Origin: AP-15 sp963698995
GTDB taxonomy: Bacteria; Pseudomonadota; Alphaproteobacteria; ATCC43930; CGMCC-115725
Direction: 5' to 3'
Length of the DNA: 64,000 bases
Assembly: GCA_963698995.1 (NCBI GenBank)
Contig: CAVOTD010000061.1
Span: 35,806 to 99,805 of the forward strand
Shown here: positions 1 to 6,746 of the stretch, piece after piece
Layout of the letters: the number at the start of each line of letters is the position of its first letter
Numbering within the stretch: the first letter of the stretch is position 1
Program-made: the position numbers and the translations under genes
The notes under the pieces: generated by a model
The model's input: only the letters and a program-made list of their open reading frames with translations
Database searches by the model: none
What the model was told of the DNA's origin: nothing

Positions 1-1
1 T

Positions 2-775
2 TTTGGGTTGATCCTGCTACTGCCCTGGATCGTCAGTAATCGTCCAACCCTGTGGGGCAGCCGCAACAGCGGCTTCTACGTGCTTCGCGCGAGCGTCGGT
101 TTGATCTCGATGGTCACCTGGTTCTACGGCATCACCGTGGTGCCATTGGCGACAGCGACCGCGGTCAATTTTACCGCCCCGTTGTTCGCCACACTGGCGG
201 CCGCTCTTGTCCTGCACGAAGACGTGAGGTTTCGCCGGTGGAGTGCGGTCGGGCTCGGCTTCATCGGCGTGCTCGTGATCATGCGGCCGGGCGCCAGCCA
301 GCGGCTCGACGGGAACTTGCTGATCCTGCTGCTTTCTGCGGCGACGGCGGCGATGAACAACATCACCGTCAAGTTCCTCGCGCGCAACGAACCGCCCAGC
401 AGAATCGTCGCGATGTTTATGATCTACCTGACGCCGTTGTCGCTGATCCCGGCACTGTTCGTCTGGCAATGGCCGGATCCTTCGACTTTCGGCGCGCTGA
501 TCGGGCTCGGCTGCCTCGGCACGATCGCCCATCTGTCGGTGGCGCGGGCGCTGACCGCGGCCGATGCAAGCGCTTGCGCCCCTTTTGAGTTCGCCCGGCT
601 GCCGTTTGCCGCGCTGATCGGGTTTTTGTGGTTCGGCGAGGTCACCGACCGGTTGACCTGGGCGGGTGCGGCGATCATTGCCGGGTCGTCGGTCTATGTC
701 GCCCATCGCGAGGCCCGGCTCGCCCGGCGGGCGCGTCGCGGCGAGCCGCGTCCGCCGGCGTCCTTGCGCCGGTGA
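2..775 (+). CDS. EamA/DMT-family permease, 5' partial
   Basis: The reading frame is already open at the left edge, so the start lies outside the window and only the last ~257 residues are seen. The product is a hydrophobic inner-membrane protein with a series of membrane helices and the internal duplication typical of drug/metabolite transporters (EamA): a helix-rich first half with YGITVVPLATATAVNF, then a second unit from about residue 100 with NNITVKFLAR and ending in GFLWFGEVTDRLTWAGAAII. It probably exports a small metabolite, but the substrate cannot be told from sequence. The C-terminus is an Arg-rich cytosolic tail. An SDR gene follows 72 bp downstream on the same strand. Family assignment is secure. 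Confidence 0.85.
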   Translation, partial: FGLILLLPWIVSNRPTLWGSRNSGFYVLRASVGLISMVTWFYGITVVPLATATAVNFTAPLFATLAAALVLHEDVRFRRWSAVGLGFIGVLVIMRPGASQRLDGNLLILLLSAATAAMNNITVKFLARNEPPSRIVAMFMIYLTPLSLIPALFVWQWPDPSTFGALIGLGCLGTIAHLSVARALTAADASACAPFEFARLPFAALIGFLWFGEVTDRLTWAGAAIIAGSSVYVAHREARLARRARRGEPRPPASLRR

Positions 776-847
776 AGCCGGCCCGCCCCGAGACCAGCCC
801 GGCTGATGGTCGAGGGCGCGCCGTGCAGTCATCGCGAGGAAGAGAGC

Positions 848-1609
848 ATGCAAATCGAACGGCAAGCAGCAATCGTCAGCGGCGGCGGCTCCGGTCTCGG
901 TCGGGCGACCGCAAGGGCGCTCGCCGAATCGGGGGTCAAGGTCGCGATCCTTGACATTAACGGCGCGGCGGCGGCCGAAGCGGCGCGCGAAACGGGCGGC
1001 TTCTCGGTCGGCTGCGACGTGACCGATGCGGTTTCGGTGGAAGCTGCCTTTGCCGCCGCGCGCCAGCATCATGGCCCGGCGCGCATCGCCGTCAACTGTG
1101 CCGGTATCGCCACTGCCAGGCGGATCGTCGGACGCGACGGGCCGCTGCCGCTCGATCAGTTCCGGCGGGTCATCGAGGTCAATCTGATCGGCAGCTTCAA
1201 CGTAATGCGGGTCGCCGCGGCAGAGATGAGTTCACTCGACGTGCTGGCTGACGGCGAGCGAGGGATTATCGTTTCGACCGCCTCGGCGGCAGCCTATGAA
1301 GGTCAAATCGGGCAGGCGGCTTACAGTGCCTCGAAAGGTGGCATCGTCGCCCTTACCCTTCCGGCGGCGCGCGAGCTGGCCGGCTATGGCGTGCGGGTGG
1401 TGGCGATCGCTCCCGGGGTGTTCGAAACGCCGATGGTGCAAGGCCTACCACAGACCGTGCGGGACAGTCTGGCGGCGAGCGTGCCGTTCCCGAGCCGGCT
1501 CGGCCGGCCCGAGGAATACGCCGCGCTCGTCATTCATCTATGCCGAAATACGATGATCAATGGCGAAGTCGTTCGGCTCGACGGCGCGCTGCGCATGACG
1601 CCGCGCTGA
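848..1609 (+). CDS. SDR-family NAD(P)-dependent oxidoreductase (HSD10-like 3-hydroxyacyl-CoA dehydrogenase)
   Basis: Short-chain dehydrogenase of 253 residues, the normal size for classical SDRs. The Rossmann motif is SGGGSGLG (residues 11-18), an Asp sits at the end of beta-2 (LDI, ~36), the NAG-like motif is NCAGIA (83-88), and the catalytic residues are a Ser in the STAS stretch (~143-146), Tyr159 and Lys163 (YSASK). The segment RRIVGRDGPLPLDQF and the GVFETPM loop are typical of type-2 3-hydroxyacyl-CoA dehydrogenases (HSD17B10 group), which oxidise short or branched 3-hydroxyacyl-CoA. The ATG at 848 was chosen because GAGGAAGAG precedes it at a good distance; the longer in-frame extension has no such site. 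The exact substrate is an inference. Confidence 0.9.
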   Translation: MQIERQAAIVSGGGSGLGRATARALAESGVKVAILDINGAAAAEAARETGGFSVGCDVTDAVSVEAAFAAARQHHGPARIAVNCAGIATARRIVGRDGPLPLDQFRRVIEVNLIGSFNVMRVAAAEMSSLDVLADGERGIIVSTASAAAYEGQIGQAAYSASKGGIVALTLPAARELAGYGVRVVAIAPGVFETPMVQGLPQTVRDSLAASVPFPSRLGRPEEYAALVIHLCRNTMINGEVVRLDGALRMTPR

Positions 1610-1622
1610 GCGGCGGTCGCGA

Positions 1623-1940
1623 TCAGGGCAGGCGAGGGCGCCGGTCTCTTTCGGGCGCGATTTCATCGATCGCGTGCGCCAATCGAATGTCGCGCTCGCT
1701 GAGCCCGCCGGCATCATGCGTCGACAAGATCACCTCCACCCGATTGTAGACGTTGAAGAGCTCGGGATGGTGGTCCATTTTCTCCGCAATAAGCGCCACT
1801 CGCGACATGAAGCCCCAAGCTTCCGAGAAATTCTCGAAATGATAGCTTTTGCGGATCGCATCGCGATCGTCGACTTCGGCCCAACCATGCAGCTCGTGCA
1901 GCGCCGTCTGCCGCTGCGCTCCGACCAGCCTCTCGACCAT
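1623..1940 (-). CDS. phhB: 4a-hydroxytetrahydrobiopterin dehydratase (pterin-4a-carbinolamine dehydratase)
   Basis: A 105-residue protein matching PCD/DCoH in length and sequence. The hallmark active-site block is present: EKMDHHPELFNVYNRVEV (residues 53-70) with the His-His-Pro motif at 57-59 and a further His at 75 in STHDAGGL. The enzyme dehydrates 4a-hydroxytetrahydropterin, recycling the pterin cofactor of aromatic amino-acid hydroxylases; some bacterial members have other pterin-related roles. No phenylalanine hydroxylase gene lies nearby. It is divergent from the zincin gene that starts at 1972, with 31 bp between the two start codons, so their promoters must overlap. Confidence 0.93.
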   Translation of the reverse strand: MVERLVGAQRQTALHELHGWAEVDDRDAIRKSYHFENFSEAWGFMSRVALIAEKMDHHPELFNVYNRVEVILSTHDAGGLSERDIRLAHAIDEIAPERDRRPRLP

Positions 1941-1971
1941 GTCAACCTCCGCCAGTTATGGGAATCATAGC

Positions 1972-2364
1972 ATGTCGGATCACCTGCCGCCATCGCTCGC
2001 CGAAATCGAAGAACTGGCGCAGCGTGCGCTGGGCACGATTCCGCGCCGCCTGAAACGCCATCTCGGGCATGTCGTGATCCAGATCGAGGAGTTCCCCGAT
2101 GAGGAGACCGAGGCGGCAATGGGGCTTGACAGCCCGTTTGATATTCTCGGCCTTTACCGCGGTGTTGCGCTGCCTCATAAGAGCGTCAGCGATCCGCGGC
2201 CCAATCCCGATATGATCTTTCTATACCGCCGGCCGATCCTCGATTATTGGTGCGAAAGCGGTGAAGACTTGGCGTATTTGGTGCGTCATGTGCTGATCCA
2301 CGAAATCGGCCATCATTTCGGGTTTAGCGACGAGGACATGGAGCGGATCGAGGCAGCCGGTTGA
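1972..2364 (+). CDS. Metallopeptidase-family protein (minimal zincin)
   Basis: A compact 130-residue protein with the zinc-binding motif HEIGHHFGFSD at 110-120 (HExxHxxGxxD), the signature of the small bacterial zincin family related to DUF1025/possible metallopeptidases. The rest is a short alpha/beta domain with the conserved stretch FDILGLYRG (56-64) and FLYRRPIL. No signal peptide is visible, so it is probably cytosolic; the substrate is unknown. The ATG at 1972 is preferred over the longer frame, which would run through the phhB promoter region. Its last 52 bases overlap the 3' end of the convergent UDG-like gene. Confidence 0.88.
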   Translation: MSDHLPPSLAEIEELAQRALGTIPRRLKRHLGHVVIQIEEFPDEETEAAMGLDSPFDILGLYRGVALPHKSVSDPRPNPDMIFLYRRPILDYWCESGEDLAYLVRHVLIHEIGHHFGFSDEDMERIEAAG

Positions 2365-2957
2365 TCGCCGGTCGATCGAGCGCGCGCGACCCGGGCGCGC
2401 AACTCGGGCAGGGTTTCGTGTTCAAACCATGGATTATCCCGTTGCCAACGAATTGTGTGCCAGCTTGGATGAGGCAGGACAAAGAATTGCGGCAAAAAAT
2501 TCCGCCAACTCGCGACCACCGCCGTCATCGAGCGCCGCTTGGACAATGGTAGATAAGTGTCGATGGCACATCGACCGACCAGCAGCGTCAGCTCGATCGT
2601 CGGAAACAATCGTCGCAATCGGGCGTGCCAGAGAGGGGCGCATTCGGCGCGCGGCGGCAGGTCGCCGCCCTTGGCATCGCGGCCGGGATAGCAAAAGCCG
2701 ATCGGCATGATCGCCACCCGGGTCTCGTCGTAAAAGGTTGCGTGGTCGAGCGCCATCCAGCCGCGCAGCCGGTCGCCGCTGCGGTCGTCGAAGGAAAGGC
2801 CGGTCTCGTGCACCCTAACGCCTGGCGCCTGGCTGATGATCAGAAGCCGGGCCGATGGGCGGCCGCGCAGCACGGGGCGGGGTCCGAGCGGCAGGTCGGG
2901 TGCGCAGACCGCGCAGGCGTGGATCTCGGCGACGAGATCGTCGAAATTTTCGCTCAT
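2313..2957 (-). CDS. Uracil-DNA glycosylase family protein
   Basis: A 214-residue protein of the uracil-DNA glycosylase superfamily. It shows an N-terminal Cys pair (C15, C18), a GEAPG-like loop written QAPG (44-47), and the C-terminal HPS motif in LPHPSWH (161-167), the DNA-intercalation loop of the superfamily. Members excise uracil or act on related lesions; the QAPG variant lacks the acidic residue of family 4/5 enzymes, so catalytic activity is uncertain. The ATG at 2957 overlaps the stop of the upstream RsbW-like gene in an ATGA arrangement, indicating translational coupling. The 3' end overlaps the convergent zincin gene by 52 bp. Confidence 0.8.
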   Translation of the reverse strand: MSENFDDLVAEIHACAVCAPDLPLGPRPVLRGRPSARLLIISQAPGVRVHETGLSFDDRSGDRLRGWMALDHATFYDETRVAIMPIGFCYPGRDAKGGDLPPRAECAPLWHARLRRLFPTIELTLLVGRCAIDTYLPLSKRRSMTAVVASWRNFLPQFFVLPHPSWHTIRWQRDNPWFEHETLPELRARVARARSTGDQPAASIRSMSSSLNPK

Positions 2958-3493
2958 TCGGATCCGGCTGCAGGGTCCTGTTCGCACGTGATGATTCGAA
3001 CTAGGACGAGGTGATTGCGGCCGCCGCCATGGAAGTGTCTGGCTTCGTCGACCAGCGCACGCACGATGTGTAAGCCGAGCCCGCCGATCCGCCGTTGGGC
3101 CGCCAGACACTCGAGATCGGGCAACGGGCGTCCCAGTGGGTCGAATTGCCGCCCGTCGTCGCTGAATTCGATCTGCAGCCGCCCGTCACCGAAGACCAGG
3201 GCGACCTCAATATGGCCGAGCCGATCCTCGCGGTCATACCCGTGATTGACGGCATTGGTGAACAACTCCTCGAGGATGACCGAGAGCCGCGCCCGCTCAG
3301 CATCGGGGAACGCGTTCCGGCGAGCGAAGCCTGCGGCAAAGTCGATCAAACGGCGCAGCTCGGAGGGGTCGCTGCGCAAGCCCAACGACGTTCTCACCCT
3401 GCCTCGATGAATTAGATCCCGGGACCGCACACGAAACTGTATTTTCAATCTTTGTGCCAGCGGCGCAAGGTTGAGGACGCTGCGCCAAGGCAA
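2954..3493 (-). CDS. RsbW-like anti-sigma factor / HATPase_c_2 ATP-binding protein
   Basis: A single-domain GHKL ATPase of the anti-sigma (RsbW/SpoIIAB-like) type. Visible boxes are the N box EELFTNAVNHGYD, the Asp-Gly box FSDDGRQFDP and the Gly-rich GGLGLHIVRALVDE near the C-terminus. Such proteins phosphorylate an anti-sigma-factor antagonist (STAS protein) and sequester a sigma factor or act in phosphorelay switches. No STAS partner is in view. The first ~32 residues are unlike the family and a GTG near 3397 (VRTSLGL) could be the real start, so the N-terminus is uncertain. It is coupled to the UDG-like gene by a 4-bp overlap; why these two share an operon is unclear. Confidence 0.8.
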   Translation of the reverse strand: MPWRSVLNLAPLAQRLKIQFRVRSRDLIHRGRVRTSLGLRSDPSELRRLIDFAAGFARRNAFPDAERARLSVILEELFTNAVNHGYDREDRLGHIEVALVFGDGRLQIEFSDDGRQFDPLGRPLPDLECLAAQRRIGGLGLHIVRALVDEARHFHGGGRNHLVLVRIITCEQDPAAGSE

Positions 3494-3560
3494 ATTGACA
3501 CGTCGGGCGTCACTGGTTACAACGCTGCCGGCATACGCCGTGTCGATCCCACTGATCGGT

Positions 3561-3650
3561 GGAGGGGTGGCCGAGTGGCTGAAGGCGGCGGTTTGCTAAA
3601 CCGTTATACGGTTATAAGCCGTATCGTGGGTTCGAATCCCATCCCCTCCG
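3561..3650 (+). tRNA. tRNA-Ser (anticodon GCT)
   Basis: The sequence folds as a class II tRNA: acceptor strands GGAGGGG and CCCCTCC with discriminator G, a D-arm beginning GGCCGAGTGGCTGAAGGC, the anticodon loop TTGCTAA giving GCT, a long variable arm (TACGGTTATAAGCCGTA), and the T-arm GGGTTCGAATCCC. The CCA end is encoded in the DNA at 3651-3653. It reads AGC and AGU codons. An accessory-looking region starts directly after its 3' end, and tRNA-Ser genes are common integration targets. Confidence 0.97.
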
Positions 3651-3653
3651 CCA

Positions 3654-4458
3654 TTTACGTGCCGTATAGCACTGAAATCACTAAGTTAATCTGGGCCTGT
3701 GCCGGTCCCACCCATGAATAAACCCCCGAACATGCGCGAGATTGCGGTAGACGGTCGTGAACCTCCGTGGACTTGAACAGGCGGTCATTCGCACTCTCGC
3801 ACCGTCGCGAAATAGGTCACCTCGCCCGGAGACCTCGCGCGCGCACGCGCGATCAGCCTACAGTTTCACGGCGGCAGTCAGCTAGTTCAATCGGCGATAG
3901 TGTGGATAAAATCGGCAATTTCTGACCTCCGAAGGCCCTCTTCCGAGGTCAGGTTTGTAGGTCAGATTGTGGGTAGGAACCGGAAAGCGGCGTGGAACCG
4001 GCCATTCGCGAGCCTGATAGGCGGAGGCCCGCTCCGCCGCTCGTCCTTCGGCCCTCCAGTTTGGCCCATCGGCCCTCGGCTCGCCGGTCGAGCCCGGATC
4101 TGATCGCGGGTGAGGCTCCCAGCGCTTTTGTTTCGCTGGAGAATTTCTGAGACCACCCTCGGGGCCTTCCCCCGCTACCCCCGGTAATGGGACCCATCGC
4201 CGCAGGGGGACCCGGACAGAGGCAAATCCGAACACAGGATATCTAGATCAATGCCTTATAGGAAATTGGGGTTCTGGCTTGAGCGGGGATCTTGTTGCCT
4301 TCAATGGTTTTAGCACCCGCTGGCTGAGTACTGTGGGCTTCACCGGTGCCGGAAAACCGCCTTGAAATACGGGAGAAGCTCCCGAAAAGGCCCTAGAAAC
4401 CGGTGGATAGGGGCTCTTATCACGGGGTCGCTCGGTTTCGATACGCACCTCACCCGCG
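3654..4458. other. Long stretch without a recognisable gene
   Basis: About 800 bp behind tRNA-Ser with no convincing protein. Open frames on the minus strand between 3882 and 4235 have no family features and atypical Arg/Pro/Gly-rich composition. The stretch contains one imperfect inverted repeat (3922-3952) and several C/G runs. It may be degraded island DNA, but no recombinase or second copy of the tRNA end was found in it. Confidence 0.5.
3922..3952. repeat. Imperfect inverted repeat, 12-nt arms
   Basis: The arms CTGACCTCCGAA and TTCCGAGGTCAG are reverse complements except for one position, around a 7-nt loop GGCCCTC. No T-run follows on either side, so this is not a clear terminator. It could be a small structured element or relic. 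Confidence 0.5.
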
Positions 4459-4483
4459 GGAACCTGAAGACATTAATGCTGTT
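4459..4483 (+). promoter_or_regulatory. EcfG-type general-stress promoter (predicted)
   Basis: GGAAC at 4459-4463, 16 spacer bases, then TGTT at 4480-4483, compared with the alphaproteobacterial EcfG consensus GGAAC-N16/17-CGTT. It lies 33 bp upstream of the CsbD start. The same pattern precedes three other small genes in this window. Confidence 0.6.
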
Positions 4484-4516
4484 AGCAAAGCAGGGTTAAC
4501 TTCGCAGAGGTCGAAG

Positions 4517-4723
4517 ATGAACAGCGAACAGCTCAAAGGCAACTGGAAACAGTTCGTCGGAAAGGCGAAGGAGCAGTGGGGCAAGCTTACTGATGACGAC
4601 TGGAAGGTTGTCGAGGGTAAGCGTGATCAGCTTGTTGGGAAGATCCAAGAGCGCTACGGAATTACCCGCGAGGAAGCCAAGCGTCAGCTAGGTGACTTCG
4701 AGAGGACCCACGAGAGGGTCTGA
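4517..4723 (+). CDS. CsbD-family stress-response protein
   Basis: A 68-residue, highly charged, helical protein with the CsbD pattern: MNSEQLKGNWKQFVGKAKEQWGKL, then EGKRDQLVGKIQERYGITREEAKRQL. The family is induced in general stress in many bacteria; its molecular role is unknown. The ATG at 4517 is chosen because GCAGAGG precedes it and the family always begins with MN/MD..KGNWKQ. A GGAAC-N16-TGTT promoter lies just upstream, consistent with general-stress sigma control. A second, differently organised CsbD-type gene is at 58527-58712. Confidence 0.93.
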   Translation: MNSEQLKGNWKQFVGKAKEQWGKLTDDDWKVVEGKRDQLVGKIQERYGITREEAKRQLGDFERTHERV

Positions 4724-4904
4724 GGACTAGTTTAGCGGTCCCTTAATCGGGGCGGCTCTAACTGAGGTGCGGGCGGCTGTGTCGGGCCAGGAAGGGTATG
4801 GACAGCCGCCCTTTCCTTGCCCGCCGTCCGCATTTAGGCGCTGCGGTGAAAGCCGCGCGACGAGGTCAGATCATGCACCCGGCGTGCGCCGCCTTCGCAA
4901 AACT

Positions 4905-5102
4905 CTCTCCTCCGGCAATCCGGCCTTGCGTAGCCCCTCGAGCATGTGGGCGTGGTCCTCAGGCCGCATCCTTCGGATTGACCAGCTCTCCGAGATGCGC
5001 CTTGAGCCGTTCGTGTGTCCCCTCCTCATCTGCGCCCATCAAACGCGAGTACCCCGCCACGTCGGCGGCAAGGATTGCGGTGAGGCGGCGGACAGAGGGC
5101 AT
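4905..5102 (-). pseudogene. Internally deleted class III adenylate cyclase relic
   Basis: From the ATG at 5102 the minus strand encodes 47 residues beginning MPSVRRLTAILAADVAGYSR and continuing LMGADEEGTHERLKAHLGEL, the N-terminus of the adenylate/guanylate cyclase family with C-terminal TPRs, then stops at 4959. Directly after the stop, in another frame, comes PEDHAHMLEGLRKAGLPEE, which is the usual C-terminal end of these same proteins. The middle of the gene (most of the catalytic domain, membrane segment and TPRs) is missing. The N-terminus resembles the cyclase pseudogene at 53131. It cannot be functional. Confidence 0.8.
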
Positions 5103-5334
5103 GTCTTGCCCGGCGGAAGGTGCCTTTACCAAGTCTACCTTGAAACCCGCGGGGACCCTAGCCTCGCGGTCACAGGTTCTGGGCCAAAAGAATTTAACTT
5201 TGAATTTCGTTGTTACGGTCTCATCATTTCATCGAAGCGTGGAGGTAGAAAACTCCGCCGCTCCCAACCCGGAACAACCGGGGAATGGCGTCCGAACGCG
5301 CGGGCGCCTGTATTATACGACCACGGAGGACACC

Positions 5335-5814
5335 ATGAAGACACTCGGTACGGCAGCACTCGGCGCAGTCCTTCTCACTGCAATCGCATCCCCCAGCCAG
5401 GCTGACAACATCGTGGTCTGGAGGACGATCAACGGCATCGCTCAAGCTGGCAATGTTGTCGGCGGTATCACCGGAGGCGGGCAGCCTTGGTCAACGCGCG
5501 AGGGCGAGGTCTTAGTCCAGCTCGACAGCGGCTCTGCTGTGTTCGAGGTCCGAGGGCTCGTCCTTGCCGGCGGCAATACGATCGGGACGCCGGGTCCGGT
5601 TACCCAGGTCAAGGGAACACTCGTCTGCGGACCCGGCTCGGCCAGCCCGACGGTCATTGATACTCCACTTGTGCCGTTAACCGCGCAGGGCAATGCAGAG
5701 TTCGATGGTTCGTTCAGTTCATCGACCGCCGGTTGCAGTCCCACGGACGTGGCATTCCTGATCCGAACTGCGGGCGGTGCGTGGATCGGCAACGGCTCCG
5801 TCAGACTGCCGTAA
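5335..5814 (+). CDS. Secreted hypothetical protein
   Basis: A 159-residue protein with a clear Sec signal peptide: MKTLGTAALGAVLLTAIASP followed by SQA-DN, with predicted cleavage after residue 23-24. The mature part is rich in Gly, Val, Thr and Ser and contains two Cys (near CGPGSAS and GCSPTD) that could form a disulphide. It resembles the many small exported proteins of soil alphaproteobacteria, but I recognise no characterised family. The start is supported by GGAGGA nine bases upstream. It is likely periplasmic or extracellular. Confidence 0.75.
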   Translation: MKTLGTAALGAVLLTAIASPSQADNIVVWRTINGIAQAGNVVGGITGGGQPWSTREGEVLVQLDSGSAVFEVRGLVLAGGNTIGTPGPVTQVKGTLVCGPGSASPTVIDTPLVPLTAQGNAEFDGSFSSSTAGCSPTDVAFLIRTAGGAWIGNGSVRLP

Positions 5815-5820
5815 CCCGGC

Positions 5821-6003
5821 ACTCGCCTGCGGTCGCAGCACTTCGAGCGCTGCGTCGAAGCGTATTATCTCCAGGGAACCCGGTTCGAGAGCATCGCCGA
5901 GCGGAAGCTGCGCCGTCGGCGGTTGGCCGAGGACGGGAATGTGGAGATCAGCGGGCGGGATTTGCGCGAGGGCTCTACCGTACCGCCATCGTATCTCAGA
6001 TAA
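5821..6003 (+). other. Possible gene remnant without a start codon
   Basis: Directly after the stop of the secreted protein and in the same frame, an open stretch reads like protein (HFERCVEAYYLQGTRFES, then IAERKLRRRRLAEDGNVEIS) and ends at a TAA at 6001. There is no ATG or convincing start. It may be a fragment of a lost gene, but no family was recognised. Confidence 0.2.
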
Positions 6004-6051
6004 GGGTCTGGCTCGGGCGGCAGGTCCCCAAAACAATCGTGGCAGGGCGCG

Positions 6052-6234
6052 ATGCTCACCAAGGACATCCTCTTCGGTATGAACATACTGACCTTGGCGG
6101 GCTTCATCGTCATGGGGCTCAGCCTTACCCTACAACGCATGGCAGCGGCTGGCCGGCCTTTGTTCATCGGCCTGATGTGCGCGGGAACAGCGCTGGTGCT
6201 TTTGGGACTATACACGGGCCAATCATCAAATTAG
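6052..6234 (+). CDS. Small two-helix membrane protein, hypothetical
   Basis: A 60-residue protein that is mostly two hydrophobic segments: ILTLAGFIVMGLSLTLQ (~12-28) and PLFIGLMCAGTALVLLGLY (~36-54), joined by a short polar turn with Arg. This is a typical small inner-membrane protein architecture. The start has a modest upstream GGCAGGG. No family was recognised, and it stands alone between a remnant and a gene-poor stretch. Confidence 0.5.
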   Translation: MLTKDILFGMNILTLAGFIVMGLSLTLQRMAAAGRPLFIGLMCAGTALVLLGLYTGQSSN

Positions 6235-6434
6235 GCGAGATTACCGGCGCCCAACCCGAGAGACAGCATTGGATCTCGTAGGACGGAAGCGCTATCCGCT
6301 CTTATTCGCCGCAGCCCTTCACCCGAATGGCCCCAACCGGCACCCCCAGCCCCTTCGCGAGTGCCACCCGCGCATCGGCCCCGTGCCGCACCAGCGCCTT
6401 TGACAGCGCGTCTGGCCCGGCGCCCGTCGACGTT

Positions 6435-6482
6435 AAGAACCCCCAAACCCTAATTATAATCCATGAGCAGCTGGGGGTTCTT
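6435..6482. repeat. Perfect 11-bp inverted repeat
   Basis: AAGAACCCCCA at 6435-6445 and its exact reverse complement TGGGGGTTCTT at 6472-6482, with 26 bases between. The loop is A/T-rich (CCTAATTATAATCC), unlike the surrounding DNA. It could be a hairpin in RNA, a protein-binding site or the relic of a small element. Confidence 0.6.
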
Positions 6483-6746
6483 GGCCTACCCTCGCTGACC
6501 TCAACGCGACCCAAGTCCGCGAGCCAGACAATCCCGACTGAGCCGAGCAGTCAGCGCGCGAACCCGCGGCGTCGTCCAGGATCAACCCCTCCGCAATATC
6601 CGGTATCGACCGGTCAGCCGCGTGACAGCAAGTTCGAGGCAGATTGAAGGCGGCGACCGGCTCGCGGTTTACGTGCGCCCCTTGCCGAATTTGGTTACCA
6701 TCCTCGTCAAGGGCAGCGCTGCCGGGCGGCGGGCCAGGAGGGGAGG

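Noticed and set aside
3561..3653. Second copy of the tRNA-Ser 3' end as an attachment-site repeat
   Set aside because: I looked for TTCGAATCCCATCCCCTCC elsewhere in the window and saw no second copy.
3882..4235. Minus-strand open frame of 117 codons in the gene-poor stretch
   Set aside because: Repetitive Arg/Gly/Pro/Ser composition and no ribosome site; I could not support it as a gene.
4767..5405. Plus-strand open frame overlapping the cyclase relic and the secreted protein start
   Set aside because: It has no coherent family features and overlaps both the cyclase relic (minus strand) and the signal peptide of the secreted protein.
6302..6514. Minus-strand frame ending GVPVGAIRVKGCGE
   Set aside because: It has some protein-like character at its end, but no recognisable start or family, and it spans the inverted repeat at 6435-6482.
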